From: Neobacillus notoginsengisoli
Lineage (GTDB): Bacteria; Bacillota; Bacilli; Bacillales; Cytobacillaceae
Assembly: GCF_003515685.1 (NCBI RefSeq)
Contig: NZ_QWEG01000006.1
Coordinates: forward strand, 222,977-286,976
Direction: 5' to 3'
Length of the DNA: 64,000 nucleotides
Positions 8,838 through 17,991 of the stretch are shown piece by piece. The notes beneath the pieces are model-generated. The model was not told the origin of the DNA, did no database searches, and saw only the letters and a list, made by a program, of their open reading frames with translations. Position 1 is the stretch's first letter. Every line of letters begins with the position of its first letter. Made by a program: the position numbers and the translations under genes.

Positions 8838-9097
8838 GTTGATTTCCACTCCGGGCACACGCTTTCCGCGGGGCGTCAGTGGAGCCTCCTCGGCGCTTTA
8901 GCGCCTGTCAGTCTAGCTACAGCGCCTAGGGGCTCGGGGTCTTAAGCCAATCCGTCAAGAAGGCAAACTGCGCCTTCTGGCCGGCTTGTCTTAAGCCTGT
9001 CGCCCCACCAAGGCGCTTCCGCTTTTCATGGGGTCTCCACCTTGCCGCTGCATCCCGCCGGAGTCGGTGCCCTCCGCTTCAATCAACTTAGTTGCAA
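8838..9097. repeat. GC-rich interspersed element with a second element nested inside
   Basis: The outer element begins GTTGATTTCCACTCCGGGC near 8838 and ends CCCTCCGCTTCAATCAAC near 9087; its ends are imperfect inverted repeats. At about 8909-9029 a second element (CTAGCTACAGCGCCTAGG through AAGGCGCTTCCGC) interrupts it. The inner type recurs at about 29.2, 55.3 and 63.7 kb. No gene is visible between ytxG and the aminopeptidase apart from this. Confidence 0.75.
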
Positions 9098-9126
9098 AAA
9101 TAACTTAAACAATGGAGGCAGTAAAC

Positions 9127-10242
9127 ATGAAGGATCCAAGAATCTCAACGCTTGCCAAGAACCTGATCAACTATTCTGTCCAGCTCCAAAAGGGAGAAAA
9201 GGTATTGATCGAAAACTTCGGTCTACAACGCGAACTCGTAAACGCGCTTGTGAAAGAAGCCTATGTGGCTGGGGGATACCCATTTGTCCTGTTAAAGGAC
9301 CATCAAGTTGACCGGTCACTCCTTCTAGGGGCACAGGAAGAGCAATATTCAATGATGGCTGATTTTGAAGCAGCAGTCATGAAAGAAATGGATGGATACA
9401 TAGGGCTTCGTTCAGGGGACAACATTAGCGAACACGCAGATGTCCCGGATGAGAAAATGAAAATCCACGGCAAGACCATTGGCAAAAAGGTCCACCGCGA
9501 TATTCGTGTGCCAAACACGAAATGGGTTGTCCTCCGCTACCCAACTTCTTCAATGGCCCAGCTGGCAAAAATGAGCACTGAGGGATTTGAAGATTTTTAT
9601 TTTAACGTATGTAACCTTGATTACAGCAAAATGGATGAAGCAATGAACAGCCTTGTCGAGCTAATGGATCGGACGGATAAAGTGAGAATCAAAGGGCCGG
9701 GAACGGATCTAACCTTCTCTATCAAGGATATCCCGGCAATCAAATGTGCCGGCCGCCTCAACATTCCAGATGGTGAAGTGTATACCGCGCCAGTGCGAGA
9801 TTCCGTAAATGGCGTCATTACTTACAATACTCCTTCGCCGTACCAGGGCTTTACTTTTGAAAATGTCAAACTGACATTCAGAGACGGAAAAATAGTTGAA
9901 GCCGAATCCAATGATACAGAGCGCATCAACAAAATTTTTGACACAGATGAAGGTGCACGCTATATCGGCGAGTTTGCCATCGGCGTCAACCCGTACATCC
10001 AGCATCCAATGCAGGATATCCTGTTCGACGAGAAAATTGATGGGAGCTTCCACTTCACACCTGGGCAATGCTACGATGATGCTTACAACGGCAACCATTC
10101 CAACATCCATTGGGACATGGTCAACATCCAGCGCCCCGAATACGGCGGCGGGGAAATCTACTTCGACGATGTGCTGATTCGTAAAGACGGAAAATTCGTT
10201 GTACCTGAGCTCGAGAAATTGAATCCAGAAAATCTAAAATAA
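9127..10242 (+). CDS. M29-family aminopeptidase
   Basis: Metal-dependent aminopeptidase of the thermophilic M29 family (AmpS/AmpT/PepS type), 371 residues. Candidate metal ligands are the glutamates in GEVYTAP (near residue 217) and GEFAIG (near 283), the His in GSFHFTPG, the Tyr in CYDDAYNG and the H-x-D in NIHWDM, in the order seen in the family. The start at 9127 has GGAGG eight bases upstream; an in-frame ATG at 9112 overlaps that site. It removes N-terminal residues from peptides in the cytoplasm. It stands alone on the plus strand. Somewhat shorter than B. subtilis AmpS, so I give no symbol. Confidence 0.9.
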   Translation: MKDPRISTLAKNLINYSVQLQKGEKVLIENFGLQRELVNALVKEAYVAGGYPFVLLKDHQVDRSLLLGAQEEQYSMMADFEAAVMKEMDGYIGLRSGDNISEHADVPDEKMKIHGKTIGKKVHRDIRVPNTKWVVLRYPTSSMAQLAKMSTEGFEDFYFNVCNLDYSKMDEAMNSLVELMDRTDKVRIKGPGTDLTFSIKDIPAIKCAGRLNIPDGEVYTAPVRDSVNGVITYNTPSPYQGFTFENVKLTFRDGKIVEAESNDTERINKIFDTDEGARYIGEFAIGVNPYIQHPMQDILFDEKIDGSFHFTPGQCYDDAYNGNHSNIHWDMVNIQRPEYGGGEIYFDDVLIRKDGKFVVPELEKLNPENLK

Positions 10243-10246
10243 TGAA

Positions 10247-10272
10247 AAGGATGCAGGTCCGCCTGCATCCTT
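10247..10272. terminator. Bidirectional terminator between the aminopeptidase and murC
   Basis: Perfect 11 bp arms AAGGATGCAGG and CCTGCATCCTT around TCCG, between two convergent genes. Confidence 0.85.
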
Positions 10273-10278
10273 CTTATT

Positions 10279-11580
10279 TTACGCACTAAATGCTTTTTCG
10301 TATGCTTCCTGGAATTTCTGGATATCTCCCGCGCCCATGAAGATAATGACGCTTCCTTGATGTTCTCGAAGAATCTTAGTGCTCTCCTCTGAAATCACTT
10401 CGGCGCCGCCAATCTTCTCTTCCAGATCCTTAATTGTCAGCTTGCCATGGTTTTCACGTGCTGATCCGAAGATATCACACAAATAAACCTTATCAGCCAG
10501 GTTCAAGCTGTCGGCAAATTCCTGAAGGAACGCCTGTGTCCTTGTAAACGTATGTGGCTGGAATACAGCCACGATTTCTCTGTCGGGGTATTTTTGCCTG
10601 GCAGCATCCAGGGTTGCCTTAATTTCAGTCGGATGGTGCGCATAGTCATCGATGACCGTCTGGTCGCCTAATTCCTTTTCAGAAAATCTCCGCTTAACCC
10701 CTTCAAAGCTGAGCAACTGTTCCTTCACGATCTCAACATCAATTCCTTCATAGTGGCATAACGCAATGACCCCCAATGAGTTCAGGATATTATGATCCCC
10801 AAAGGAAGGAATGTAGAAAGAATCATAGAACGTATTACGGACAAACACATCGAAAGTTGTCCCTTTTGGGCTTTTATTGATATTCCGGGCCCGGAAATCA
10901 TTATCCTCGTTAAATCCATAAAACAGTACCGGAACTTTTGCCTGGATTTTCTGCAGCTGTTCGTCATCGCCGCAGGCAAAAATTCCTTTCCTGACTTGAA
11001 GCGCCATCTCTTGGAATGCTGAAAATACATCATCTATATTTGCAAAATAATCAGGATGGTCAAAATCGATATTCGTCATAATTGCATAGTCCGGGAAATA
11101 AGAAAGAAAATGCCTTCTGTACTCACATGCTTCAAAAACAAAATAGGCCGCATCCTTCTCGCCTTTTCCTGTTCCATCGCCAATCAAATAGGAAGTGGGC
11201 TTAGCCCCTTTCATGACATGCGCAAGCAAACCGGTCGTCGATGTTTTCCCGTGTGCCCCGGTCACTCCAACGCTTATGAAGTTTTGCATAAAGTCCCCTA
11301 AAAAAGTGTGATAGCGAATCACTTGCAAACCTAACCTCACAGCTTCTTGAATTTCCTCATGAGTGTCGGGATATGCGTTGCCCGCGATAACAACCATGCC
11401 CGGTTGTATATTTTCTTTTTGAAATGGAAGGATCTTTATTCCAGCTTTTTCAAGAGCCTGTTGGGTGAAAAACCGCTTTTCGACATCTGAGCCCTGCACT
11501 TCATAATGCATGTCGTGAAGTACATGTGCAAGTGCACTCATTCCGGATCCCTTGATCCCCACCAAATGGTAAATAGTCAT
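10279..11580 (-). CDS. murC: UDP-N-acetylmuramate-L-alanine ligase
   Basis: Adds L-alanine to UDP-MurNAc in cytoplasmic peptidoglycan precursor synthesis. The 433-residue product starts [17 protein letters not shown], the Rossmann GxKGxGMS nucleotide site, and has the Mur ligase P-loop [10 protein letters not shown] near residue 107, the [10 protein letters not shown] segment near 315 and the FQPHTFTRT region typical of MurC. The ATG at 11580 is preceded by GGAGG at eight bases; the in-frame ATG at 11598 is not. It lies downstream of sftA in the same direction. Confidence 0.96.
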   Translation of the reverse strand: MTIYHLVGIKGSGMSALAHVLHDMHYEVQGSDVEKRFFTQQALEKAGIKILPFQKENIQPGMVVIAGNAYPDTHEEIQEAVRLGLQVIRYHTFLGDFMQNFISVGVTGAHGKTSTTGLLAHVMKGAKPTSYLIGDGTGKGEKDAAYFVFEACEYRRHFLSYFPDYAIMTNIDFDHPDYFANIDDVFSAFQEMALQVRKGIFACGDDEQLQKIQAKVPVLFYGFNEDNDFRARNINKSPKGTTFDVFVRNTFYDSFYIPSFGDHNILNSLGVIALCHYEGIDVEIVKEQLLSFEGVKRRFSEKELGDQTVIDDYAHHPTEIKATLDAARQKYPDREIVAVFQPHTFTRTQAFLQEFADSLNLADKVYLCDIFGSARENHGKLTIKDLEEKIGGAEVISEESTKILREHQGSVIIFMGAGDIQKFQEAYEKAFSA

Positions 11581-11764
11581 ATAAAGAACCTCCAACAAAC
11601 TTCTTTCTGTAAATCAGTATATGACAGGATACAGCGATTGCTAATTGGAAATAGTTGCCGTATCCTTGCTTTCTAAAACATATTATTAAATTATACCATG
11701 TTTGCCTTTGAAACACTAAATACTATTATTTACAGTATCTGCCCAAATGATTTTTACATACAGT

Positions 11765-14287
11765 TTAATATTGCACCGAACCGGCCGCCTGGATGGATTC
11801 CAGATCAGTCTCGGAAATCAGGACATCTCTCGGTTTGCTGCCCCTGGCCCCCGAAATATAGCCTGCTACTTCCATCATATCAATCAGCCTTGCCGCTCGG
11901 TTATAGCCTACTTTGAAACGCCTTTGGAGGCTTGAGGTCGAGGCTCCGCCCTGTTCAATGACAAACTCGCACGCCTCGTAAAAAAGCTCATCTTCCTCTT
12001 CGGTAACCTGTGCTTTTTTCAGTAGTTCTTCCTGCTCGAACAAATAGTTGGGGCTTCTTTGCTCCCGCGCAAAAGAAACGACCTTATCGATTTCGGCATC
12101 AGACACAAAGGTTCCCTGCAGCCTTACCGGCTTTGATGATCCATTCTCCAGAAACAGCATATCTCCGCGACCGAGCAACCGCTCGGCTCCTGAAATATCA
12201 ATGATTGTCCTCGAGTCTACCTGTGAAGAAACCGAAAAGGCAATACGTGTCGGTACATTCGCTTTAATCAGGCCGGTGATGACATCTACTGATGGCCGCT
12301 GTGTAGCAATGATTAAATGAATGCCGCAAGCCCTCGCTTTTTGGGCGATCCGGCAAATAGCTTCCTCTACATCAGCAGGGGCCATCATCATTAAATCAGC
12401 CAGCTCATCGATAATGATAACAAGAAACGGCAATTTATCTGAATACCGCTTAGTCTCCATGGCGAGTTCATTAAAACGGTTAATATCGCGAACCCCCGCA
12501 TGCGCGAATAATTCATACCGCTTTTCCATCTCTTCGACTGCCCATTTTAGCGCCGCCGTAGCTGCCTTAACGTCTGTTATAACAGGGCTGACAAGATGAG
12601 GAATCCGGTTATAAGGCGCAAGCTCAACCATTTTCGGATCGATGAGCAAAAGCTTCAAGTCATCCGGGCTCGCTTTGTAAAGCAGGCTGACTAAAATGGA
12701 ATTAATACAGACACTCTTACCCGAGCCAGTTGCGCCGGCAATCAGGCCATGCGGCATTTTCTTCAGATCGGTGACAATCGGTTTCCCGGAAATATCAAGC
12801 CCCAGTACAGCTGTTAGTGGTGAAGCACTTTCCATGAATAAAGGGGTGCCGATGATTTCACTAATCAATACTGGCCGCGATTTTGGATTTGGCACTTCAA
12901 TCCCGATCGTATGCTTGCCGGGAATCGGCGCTTCAATCCTGATGTCTCGGGCTGCCAGGCTCAATTTAATGTCATCAGATAGATTCGTTACCTTATTCAC
13001 TTTTACGCCCGGTTCCGGCTGAATTTCAAATCTTGTTACAGATGGTCCCTGGGTTACATTGACCACTTTTGCACCAACATTGAAATTAAACAGAGTCGTA
13101 TCCAGCATCTGCTTCCTCTCCGCAAGCCAGGCCGGATCTCCTTCAGCTTGTACCGGCGGGTTTAGCAAGGACAGGCCGGGAAATGAATAGTCATTGTCTA
13201 TAACTGGTTTCACTTCAGGCGCGCTACTAGATGGTCCTTCTTTTATAAGCTCTTTCCTTGCATCTGGCAGAGGCGATTGCCTTCTCTCAGCCGCTTTTTG
13301 TTCCAGCTTTCTTTTATCTTGCTTCAGCATCAGAACATTGAAAGGAAGATGAGAGCGTGCTTTTGTAGACCGTGTTGTCGGTGAAGGAATCGTTTCCTTT
13401 AGAGCTGGTTTATCGGCAGTTGCCTCATCCACATCGAAGCTCGCTTCACTTTGACTCGCTGTAGTTTCAGTTAATGCGGATGAAGCTGTATGAACTGCCG
13501 AGGAATCGGCTTCAACTGCAGACTCCTGATTGTCTTCAGCTGTTTCCTCAACCAGCTCATCAAGTCCGGTCGTTCCTTTATAAGGACTAACCTCTGTTTC
13601 TTCCATCTCCCCAGAAGGTTCCATAAGAATGGCGTGCCCCTCTGTTTTGACCAAGGATTCCACTGCCTCAGGCAACGCAGGTTTTAAGTCAGTCTCATGT
13701 TCCTTCGTGGCTTCTAGTCCGCCAACCTCTGAAACACGTAAGACTGCTAAGGCTTCTTCTAATGAACAAGCTTCATTTTCCTGCTGCATAGAAGACTCTA
13801 CACTGTCATCCTGTTGAAAATGGTCAGGAGTTTTTGCTTGTTCTATGTAAATGGAATCAATTGTGGAATCTTCCACGGAAATAAATCCATTTAATTCATA
13901 TTCAACTTCTTCCTCTTTATTAACCTTTTCATTCGTTTTTGCAAAACCATAAATGGGGGAAGGGATGTAAGTTGGCGTAAACGGCCTGACTCTCTTAACT
14001 GGACGTTCATCGGTTTGTTGCTCTTTCACCCTGTTTTGGCTGCTTATTGGCTCCTGTTTTTTTTCTGAAGAAACATTTCTTTCCTCTCGATGAAGCTTTT
14101 TATCATCTGGAATAAGGGGGAAACGAAAATTTCCTTTTGGATATTCAAAAGCAACTTTCACATCAAGTTCCTTAAAGGAACGTCTCTCTCTTTGCTCGAT
14201 ACGGGATTCTATTTCATCGTTATATTCATCCTCAATGTCTCTAAATAACCTTTGGTACAAACTTTTAAATAAACTCAATTCTATCAC
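11765..14287 (-). CDS. sftA: Soluble septum-associated DNA translocase SftA
   Basis: FtsK/SpoIIIE-type ATPase that moves chromosome DNA away from the closing division septum. Unlike FtsK it has no N-terminal membrane helices here, which fits SftA (YtpS). The first about 390 residues are low-complexity, rich in Glu, Ser and Thr, and probably a disordered linker. Then come the alpha/beta domains with Walker A GATGSGKS (near 515) and Walker B LVIIIDELADLM (near 624), and a C-terminal winged-helix gamma domain (about 770-830, FKVGYNRAARLIDMMEVAGY) that reads KOPS/SRS-type DNA. Length is 840. The start codon is a GTG at 14287; a TTG at 14278 is an alternative. Confidence 0.93.
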   Translation of the reverse strand: MIELSLFKSLYQRLFRDIEDEYNDEIESRIEQRERRSFKELDVKVAFEYPKGNFRFPLIPDDKKLHREERNVSSEKKQEPISSQNRVKEQQTDERPVKRVRPFTPTYIPSPIYGFAKTNEKVNKEEEVEYELNGFISVEDSTIDSIYIEQAKTPDHFQQDDSVESSMQQENEACSLEEALAVLRVSEVGGLEATKEHETDLKPALPEAVESLVKTEGHAILMEPSGEMEETEVSPYKGTTGLDELVEETAEDNQESAVEADSSAVHTASSALTETTASQSEASFDVDEATADKPALKETIPSPTTRSTKARSHLPFNVLMLKQDKRKLEQKAAERRQSPLPDARKELIKEGPSSSAPEVKPVIDNDYSFPGLSLLNPPVQAEGDPAWLAERKQMLDTTLFNFNVGAKVVNVTQGPSVTRFEIQPEPGVKVNKVTNLSDDIKLSLAARDIRIEAPIPGKHTIGIEVPNPKSRPVLISEIIGTPLFMESASPLTAVLGLDISGKPIVTDLKKMPHGLIAGATGSGKSVCINSILVSLLYKASPDDLKLLLIDPKMVELAPYNRIPHLVSPVITDVKAATAALKWAVEEMEKRYELFAHAGVRDINRFNELAMETKRYSDKLPFLVIIIDELADLMMMAPADVEEAICRIAQKARACGIHLIIATQRPSVDVITGLIKANVPTRIAFSVSSQVDSRTIIDISGAERLLGRGDMLFLENGSSKPVRLQGTFVSDAEIDKVVSFAREQRSPNYLFEQEELLKKAQVTEEEDELFYEACEFVIEQGGASTSSLQRRFKVGYNRAARLIDMMEVAGYISGARGSKPRDVLISETDLESIQAAGSVQY

Positions 14288-14431
14288 TCTTTCCCAAAAC
14301 TTCTTCTCTCTATTTTATCAGGATTTCGCGAAACTTCGACAGGATTCACCGATTATTAGCGAAAAAACGAATGAATAGTCCAATAGTAACACGTTTAGGA
14401 AAGAAAAGATGATAACAGAATGATTACAAAT

Positions 14432-15256
14432 TTATTTCAAAGGGCGTCTCGGCCTTTTTACCGGTCTGTTTTTGCCTAGGATGAAGATTGGTTCCAACTC
14501 ACCGTTTTCGAACAGAAAGGACAAGGCCGTTACGGGTACTTTTCCATCCGCAAAAAAACTCATGGCCATCTGAGCGAGCACATCATAACCTGTGTCATTC
14601 ACGATATCCGCAATGATTAAAACGTCCTGATGAGGAATGGCCAATGCCATTGTCCCTGACATCCTTGTCTGCATTTCCACAAGAAACCCTTTATTCAATA
14701 CCCGGCTTGCATCATAGCCATCATTCGTGTTCAGAAAATAAAAAGTGTTTCCGGCTACAGTGTCCTCTTTTACCGGCACAGGCAGGGATCTGACATTGAA
14801 CATCGCCATTTCCCGTATTCTCCTCGGTTCCCAGCCTTCTTTTTGCAAAAGCTTCGAATCAATCAATCTGTATGACTTGCCCATGTCATAGGCATAATAA
14901 ATCCGGGTTTCAGCAGTGTGCTCATCATAGAGGAAAGGGTTGCCCTCTTCCGCTTCTTCAGGGAAGGAAGCGGAACGGATGACAGGCAAAACTTTCTTTT
15001 CCCCGCCCGACATTTGCGGGTCACTGTCCATCGCTTCCAGACCTTCATCTATGTAATAGACGACTTCATCAATCGCTTTTTCCTTGCTTTGATGCCACCT
15101 GGCAACAATTCCGGGGAGCGATACAGTGATGCCTTTTCCGCTTTCTTCGCTTTCTACTCTCAGCTCATCTTTATCACGATCATAGGAAAACGTTCTGCCT
15201 GGCTTCGAAAGCCTTTCCTCTAGGGTTTTTCTCATTTTCCGGCTGTCCATTTTCAT
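14432..15256 (-). CDS. ytpQ: YtpQ, DUF1444 family protein
   Basis: A 274-residue soluble protein of the DUF1444 (UPF0354) family, opening [16 protein letters not shown] and including [12 protein letters not shown] near residue 45 and [11 protein letters not shown] near 62, all typical of YtpQ. The biochemical function is unknown. It lies between ytpP and sftA in the same orientation, as in B. subtilis, but the ytpR gene that I recall between ytpQ and sftA there is missing: only 144 bases separate the two genes. Confidence 0.85.
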   Translation of the reverse strand: MKMDSRKMRKTLEERLSKPGRTFSYDRDKDELRVESEESGKGITVSLPGIVARWHQSKEKAIDEVVYYIDEGLEAMDSDPQMSGGEKKVLPVIRSASFPEEAEEGNPFLYDEHTAETRIYYAYDMGKSYRLIDSKLLQKEGWEPRRIREMAMFNVRSLPVPVKEDTVAGNTFYFLNTNDGYDASRVLNKGFLVEMQTRMSGTMALAIPHQDVLIIADIVNDTGYDVLAQMAMSFFADGKVPVTALSFLFENGELEPIFILGKNRPVKRPRRPLK

Positions 15257-15309
15257 ATCTATGCCTCCAATATCATCATTTTCAATTTCTTTACCTTTTC
15301 TGTGTTAAA

Positions 15310-15480
15310 CCTGGTTGTTGATTTCCACTGCGCAAAGGAGAGCTTCTTAGAATAATCATCGCAGGGACACAAAGGAAAACTCCAAGGAATTTGCATCGCA
15401 GAGACAGGCGATCTTTGCCTGTCTCGAGGCACACGCTTTCCGAGGGGCGAAGCTGCCACCTGGAATAGCTTCCTCGAATA
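15310..15480. repeat. GC-rich interspersed element fragment upstream of ytpQ
   Basis: This segment begins GTTGTTGATTTCCACTGCGC, like the outer element at 8838. It contains CGCAGGGACA...AGACAGGCGATCTTTGCCTGTCT, related to the tail of the composite at 55.4 kb, and GGCACACGCTTTCCGAGGGGC, shared with 8838. It appears rearranged or mosaic. No gene is supported here. Confidence 0.6.
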
Positions 15481-15506
15481 CTCTGTGGCGCAGGAGCATC
15501 AAACCG

Positions 15507-16078
15507 CTTATGCGACTCCATTACTCCTCTGAATCGAATTCCTGTCGCATAGAAAGCACTTATGCGACTCCATTACTCCTCTGAATCGAATTCCTGTCGC
15601 ATAGAAAACACTTATGCGACTCCATTACTCCTCTGAATCGAATTCTTGTCGCATAGAAAACACTTATGCGACTCCATTACTCCTCCGGAACGAATTCCTG
15701 TCGCATAGGAAGCGCTTATGCGACTCCATTACTCCTCTGAACCGAATTCCTGTCGCATAGAAAGCACTTATGCGACTCCATTACTCCTCTGAATCGAATT
15801 CCTGTCGCATAGAAAGCACTTATGCGACTCCATTACTCCTCTGAATCGAATTCCTGTCGCATAGAAAGCACTTATGCGACTACAAACCCGATCTGGAACG
15901 GAATCCTGTCGCATAGGAAGCGCTTATGCGACTCCATTACTCCTCTGAATCGAATTCTTGTCGCATAGAAAACACTTATGCGACTGCATTACTCCTCCGG
16001 ATCGAATTCCTGTCGCATAGAAAGCACTTATGCGACTACAAACCCGATCTGAACCGAATTCCTGTCGCATAGAAAACG
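15507..16078. repeat. Tandem array 1: eleven 52-bp hairpin units
   Basis: Eleven head-to-tail units start at 15507 and then every 52 bases without a slip (last unit 16027-16078). Every unit carries the arms TATGCGAC and GTCGCATA separated by 27 bases, and all 22 arms are intact. The loop comes in two main versions (TCCATTACTCCTC-type and TACAAACCCGATC-type), and the 9-base linker varies. There is no coding potential. It lies between ytpQ and the ytpP terminator. Confidence 0.95.
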
Positions 16079-16120
16079 CCACGAAGGAAATGCGTTAGTA
16101 CAAAGAAAGAAGCAAAAAAA

Positions 16121-16144
16121 CTCCATCTCCGTTAAGAGATGGAG
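16121..16144 (-). terminator. ytpP terminator
   Basis: Perfect 9 bp arms CTCCATCTC and GAGATGGAG, followed on the minus strand by a run of seven T. It lies ten bases past the ytpP stop, at the edge of tandem array 1. Confidence 0.85.
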
Positions 16145-16153
16145 GATGGGTCA

Positions 16154-16468
16154 TTAACGCAGGCCTGTCATGAAACCGGTGATTTCTTCAGGCGTTTTTC
16201 TGTCCTTACTAACAAACCGCCCAAGTTCTTCCCCGTTTTCAAAACCAATGAAACTTGGTATTCCATATACATCAAGCTGCTGACATAGATCAATGAACTT
16301 GTCCCTGTCTACATATACAAACGAAAAATCGCTGAACTTTTCTTCAATTTCCGGCATGACTGGCTCGATCACTCTGCAGTCAGGGCACCAGTCGGCTGAA
16401 AACATAAACACATGTTTGCCCGAAGCCATTAACTCCTCGAATTGCTCCATTGACTCTAACTGTTTCAT
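16154..16468 (-). CDS. ytpP: Thioredoxin-like protein YtpP
   Basis: A 104-residue thioredoxin-fold protein with the active-site motif SADWCPDCRV (Cys pair near residues 27 and 30) and the cis-proline region YGIPSF near 70. It is a cytoplasmic dithiol-disulfide oxidoreductase of the YtpP family; the partner is unknown. A GTG at 16471 is in frame directly before the ATG at 16468; GGGAGG upstream serves either, and I choose the ATG. Single gene, closed by its own terminator. Confidence 0.9.
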   Translation of the reverse strand: MKQLESMEQFEELMASGKHVFMFSADWCPDCRVIEPVMPEIEEKFSDFSFVYVDRDKFIDLCQQLDVYGIPSFIGFENGEELGRFVSKDRKTPEEITGFMTGLR

Positions 16469-16601
16469 CACTCTATTCCTCCCGTTCCACCAAATCGCAA
16501 CAATCTTTCCTTCATAATATCAATCAACGTTCCTCTGGTCTAATCCTTTGATTTCTGCCTGCTTTATAACATTCCCCAGAACGCATGGAAACAAACAGAA
16601 A

Positions 16602-16629
16602 AGCGGAAGGCTTCCAAAGCCATTCCGCT
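16602..16629 (-). terminator. Terminator of the lipoprotein gene
   Basis: Arms AGCGGAAGGCTT and AGCCATTCCGCT (one mismatch) around CCAA, followed by TTTTC on the minus strand, just past the stop at 16636. Confidence 0.75.
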
Positions 16630-16635
16630 CCCATT

Positions 16636-17151
16636 TCATTTTTTGAATTCAACCGAATTGGCAATTTGCATCAATGTCTTTGCCTCTTCATCCAGGCTGC
16701 TCGTCTTTGTCTCCGTCGTAATTTTTACTCCGCCGACACCGGCTGTAAGGATGTTCATATCATCCTCCAGCCTTTCAATAAGGATAAATCCAAGCTTACC
16801 TTTGCCCTGGAATTGTTCGTCTGTTTCAAGCTCTTCATATTGGGCAACGGATGCTTCGTAAACAACCTTGCTTTCCTTGCTTTCATTTTGGTTGTAAAAG
16901 AGAATATATGTTTTCGAGCCATTTTTAAGGATAATATTATTTGGCTTTCCTTCTTTTATCTCGAAACCAAAAGGCAAATAAAACCCAATTTCCCCTGTAT
17001 TCTTGTTTGTGTTTTGTGACTTCTCCTCAAACGCAGCTTTTGCAGCCTCAACTGCTTGCTTGCTCTTATCCTCATAGGAGGCATTTGAGCACCCTCCTAG
17101 CAAAAAGACAGCCATTAGAAGCGTTACAAACCCTTTCCTAACAATTCTCAT
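16636..17151 (-). CDS. Putative lipoprotein of unknown function
   Basis: A 171-residue exported protein. It has a basic N-terminus, a hydrophobic core and the lipobox LLGGC (Cys near residue 21), so it should be acylated and anchored to the outer face of the membrane. The mature part contains FYLPFGFEIKEGKPNNI and YILFYNQNE and ends in a hydrophilic tail. I do not recognise the family. The minus strand reads ATG ATG, and the second start (17151) is used; GGGAGGGAAA precedes both. It lies between ytpP and the NTPase gene, each transcribed separately. Confidence 0.75.
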   Translation of the reverse strand: MRIVRKGFVTLLMAVFLLGGCSNASYEDKSKQAVEAAKAAFEEKSQNTNKNTGEIGFYLPFGFEIKEGKPNNIILKNGSKTYILFYNQNESKESKVVYEASVAQYEELETDEQFQGKGKLGFILIERLEDDMNILTAGVGGVKITTETKTSSLDEEAKTLMQIANSVEFKK

Positions 17152-17303
17152 CATTTTCCCTCCCGGCAGGTATCCGCAAAATCGAAATGCCTGCCCAAGG
17201 TCAGGAACGCAGGAAATCAGGTTGTGTCGATTTTTGCGAATCAGTCGACAAAAAATTTGTTTCTTATTCTATCATACTCCCGCAAAGAAAGACTGACAAC
17301 CCT

Positions 17304-17855
17304 TCATTTTGGCTGCGCAGCTGGAATTGAGAGGGGATTAAGGTTATTTTTTCTGTATTCATATTGCCCCGCTAAAAGCTTTGTTACATGCGTGAACATT
17401 TCTGTCCTGCTGATTTGCCCGTTTGTAAAAACTCCGACTGCACCCTCATTTTCCCGTATGTCCTTTTTCTTTGTATAATCATCCATTACAGGTCCTAGTT
17501 CTCTGCCGGCTAAAAGCTTACCGGCTATCTCATCAGGCAGTGGAATCCTTGCCCCTCCCGCAATGATTGGAGGAAAGCCCTCTTGGACAAGCGCGCCCCA
17601 GTTACAAAGAAACAGGCCATGTTTTGTCGCATTTACGCCTCCTTCAAGACCAATCCCAATTTCACCATTCCCTTCCTCTAACGCCGCATGAGCCCGGTTA
17701 ATCGCACCTTCAATCGTTTCTTCATCAGAAAAAGGCTGGGCCGATACACCTGATGGGATATCCATCGCGATAAATTCAATGGAGTCATCTGTTTGAAATG
17801 CATTTTTAACGGCGGAGACTTTCGCCGGATTTTTTGAACCAATTATGATTTTCAT
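17304..17855 (-). CDS. DUF84 family non-canonical NTPase (inosine/xanthosine triphosphatase type)
   Basis: A 183-residue protein opening MKIIIGSKNPAKVSAV, the phosphate-binding signature of the DUF84/YjjX family that hydrolyses ITP and XTP and so keeps deaminated purines out of nucleic acids. Other family features are FSDEETIEGAINRA (near residue 45), GIGLEGGV (near 70) and the late ENEGAVGVFTNG. The ATG at 17855 has GGAGG seven bases upstream; an earlier in-frame start at 17903 lies inside the ytoP terminator region and is rejected. Substrate assignment is by family only. Confidence 0.85.
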   Translation of the reverse strand: MKIIIGSKNPAKVSAVKNAFQTDDSIEFIAMDIPSGVSAQPFSDEETIEGAINRAHAALEEGNGEIGIGLEGGVNATKHGLFLCNWGALVQEGFPPIIAGGARIPLPDEIAGKLLAGRELGPVMDDYTKKKDIRENEGAVGVFTNGQISRTEMFTHVTKLLAGQYEYRKNNLNPLSIPAAQPK

Positions 17856-17914
17856 ACTTGAACCTCCGTGATGACATGGTGTTATTCTGGAAAAACTTGT
17901 CATAAAAAAAAGGG

Positions 17915-17947
17915 GGGGCCTTCGCTATTATTCCAAGCGAAGGCCCC
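17915..17947 (-). terminator. ytoP terminator
   Basis: Perfect 12 bp arms GGGGCCTTCGCT and AGCGAAGGCCCC, followed by a long T run on the minus strand. Confidence 0.9.
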
Positions 17948-17991
17948 TGATTATTGTCCCTTTATCATTATTGACCTTAGCTTTCCAGTTT

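Noticed and set aside
15507..16078. The 52 bp array as a CRISPR array
   Set aside because: The whole 52 bp unit repeats, including the part that would be spacer; there are no unique spacers and no cas genes nearby.
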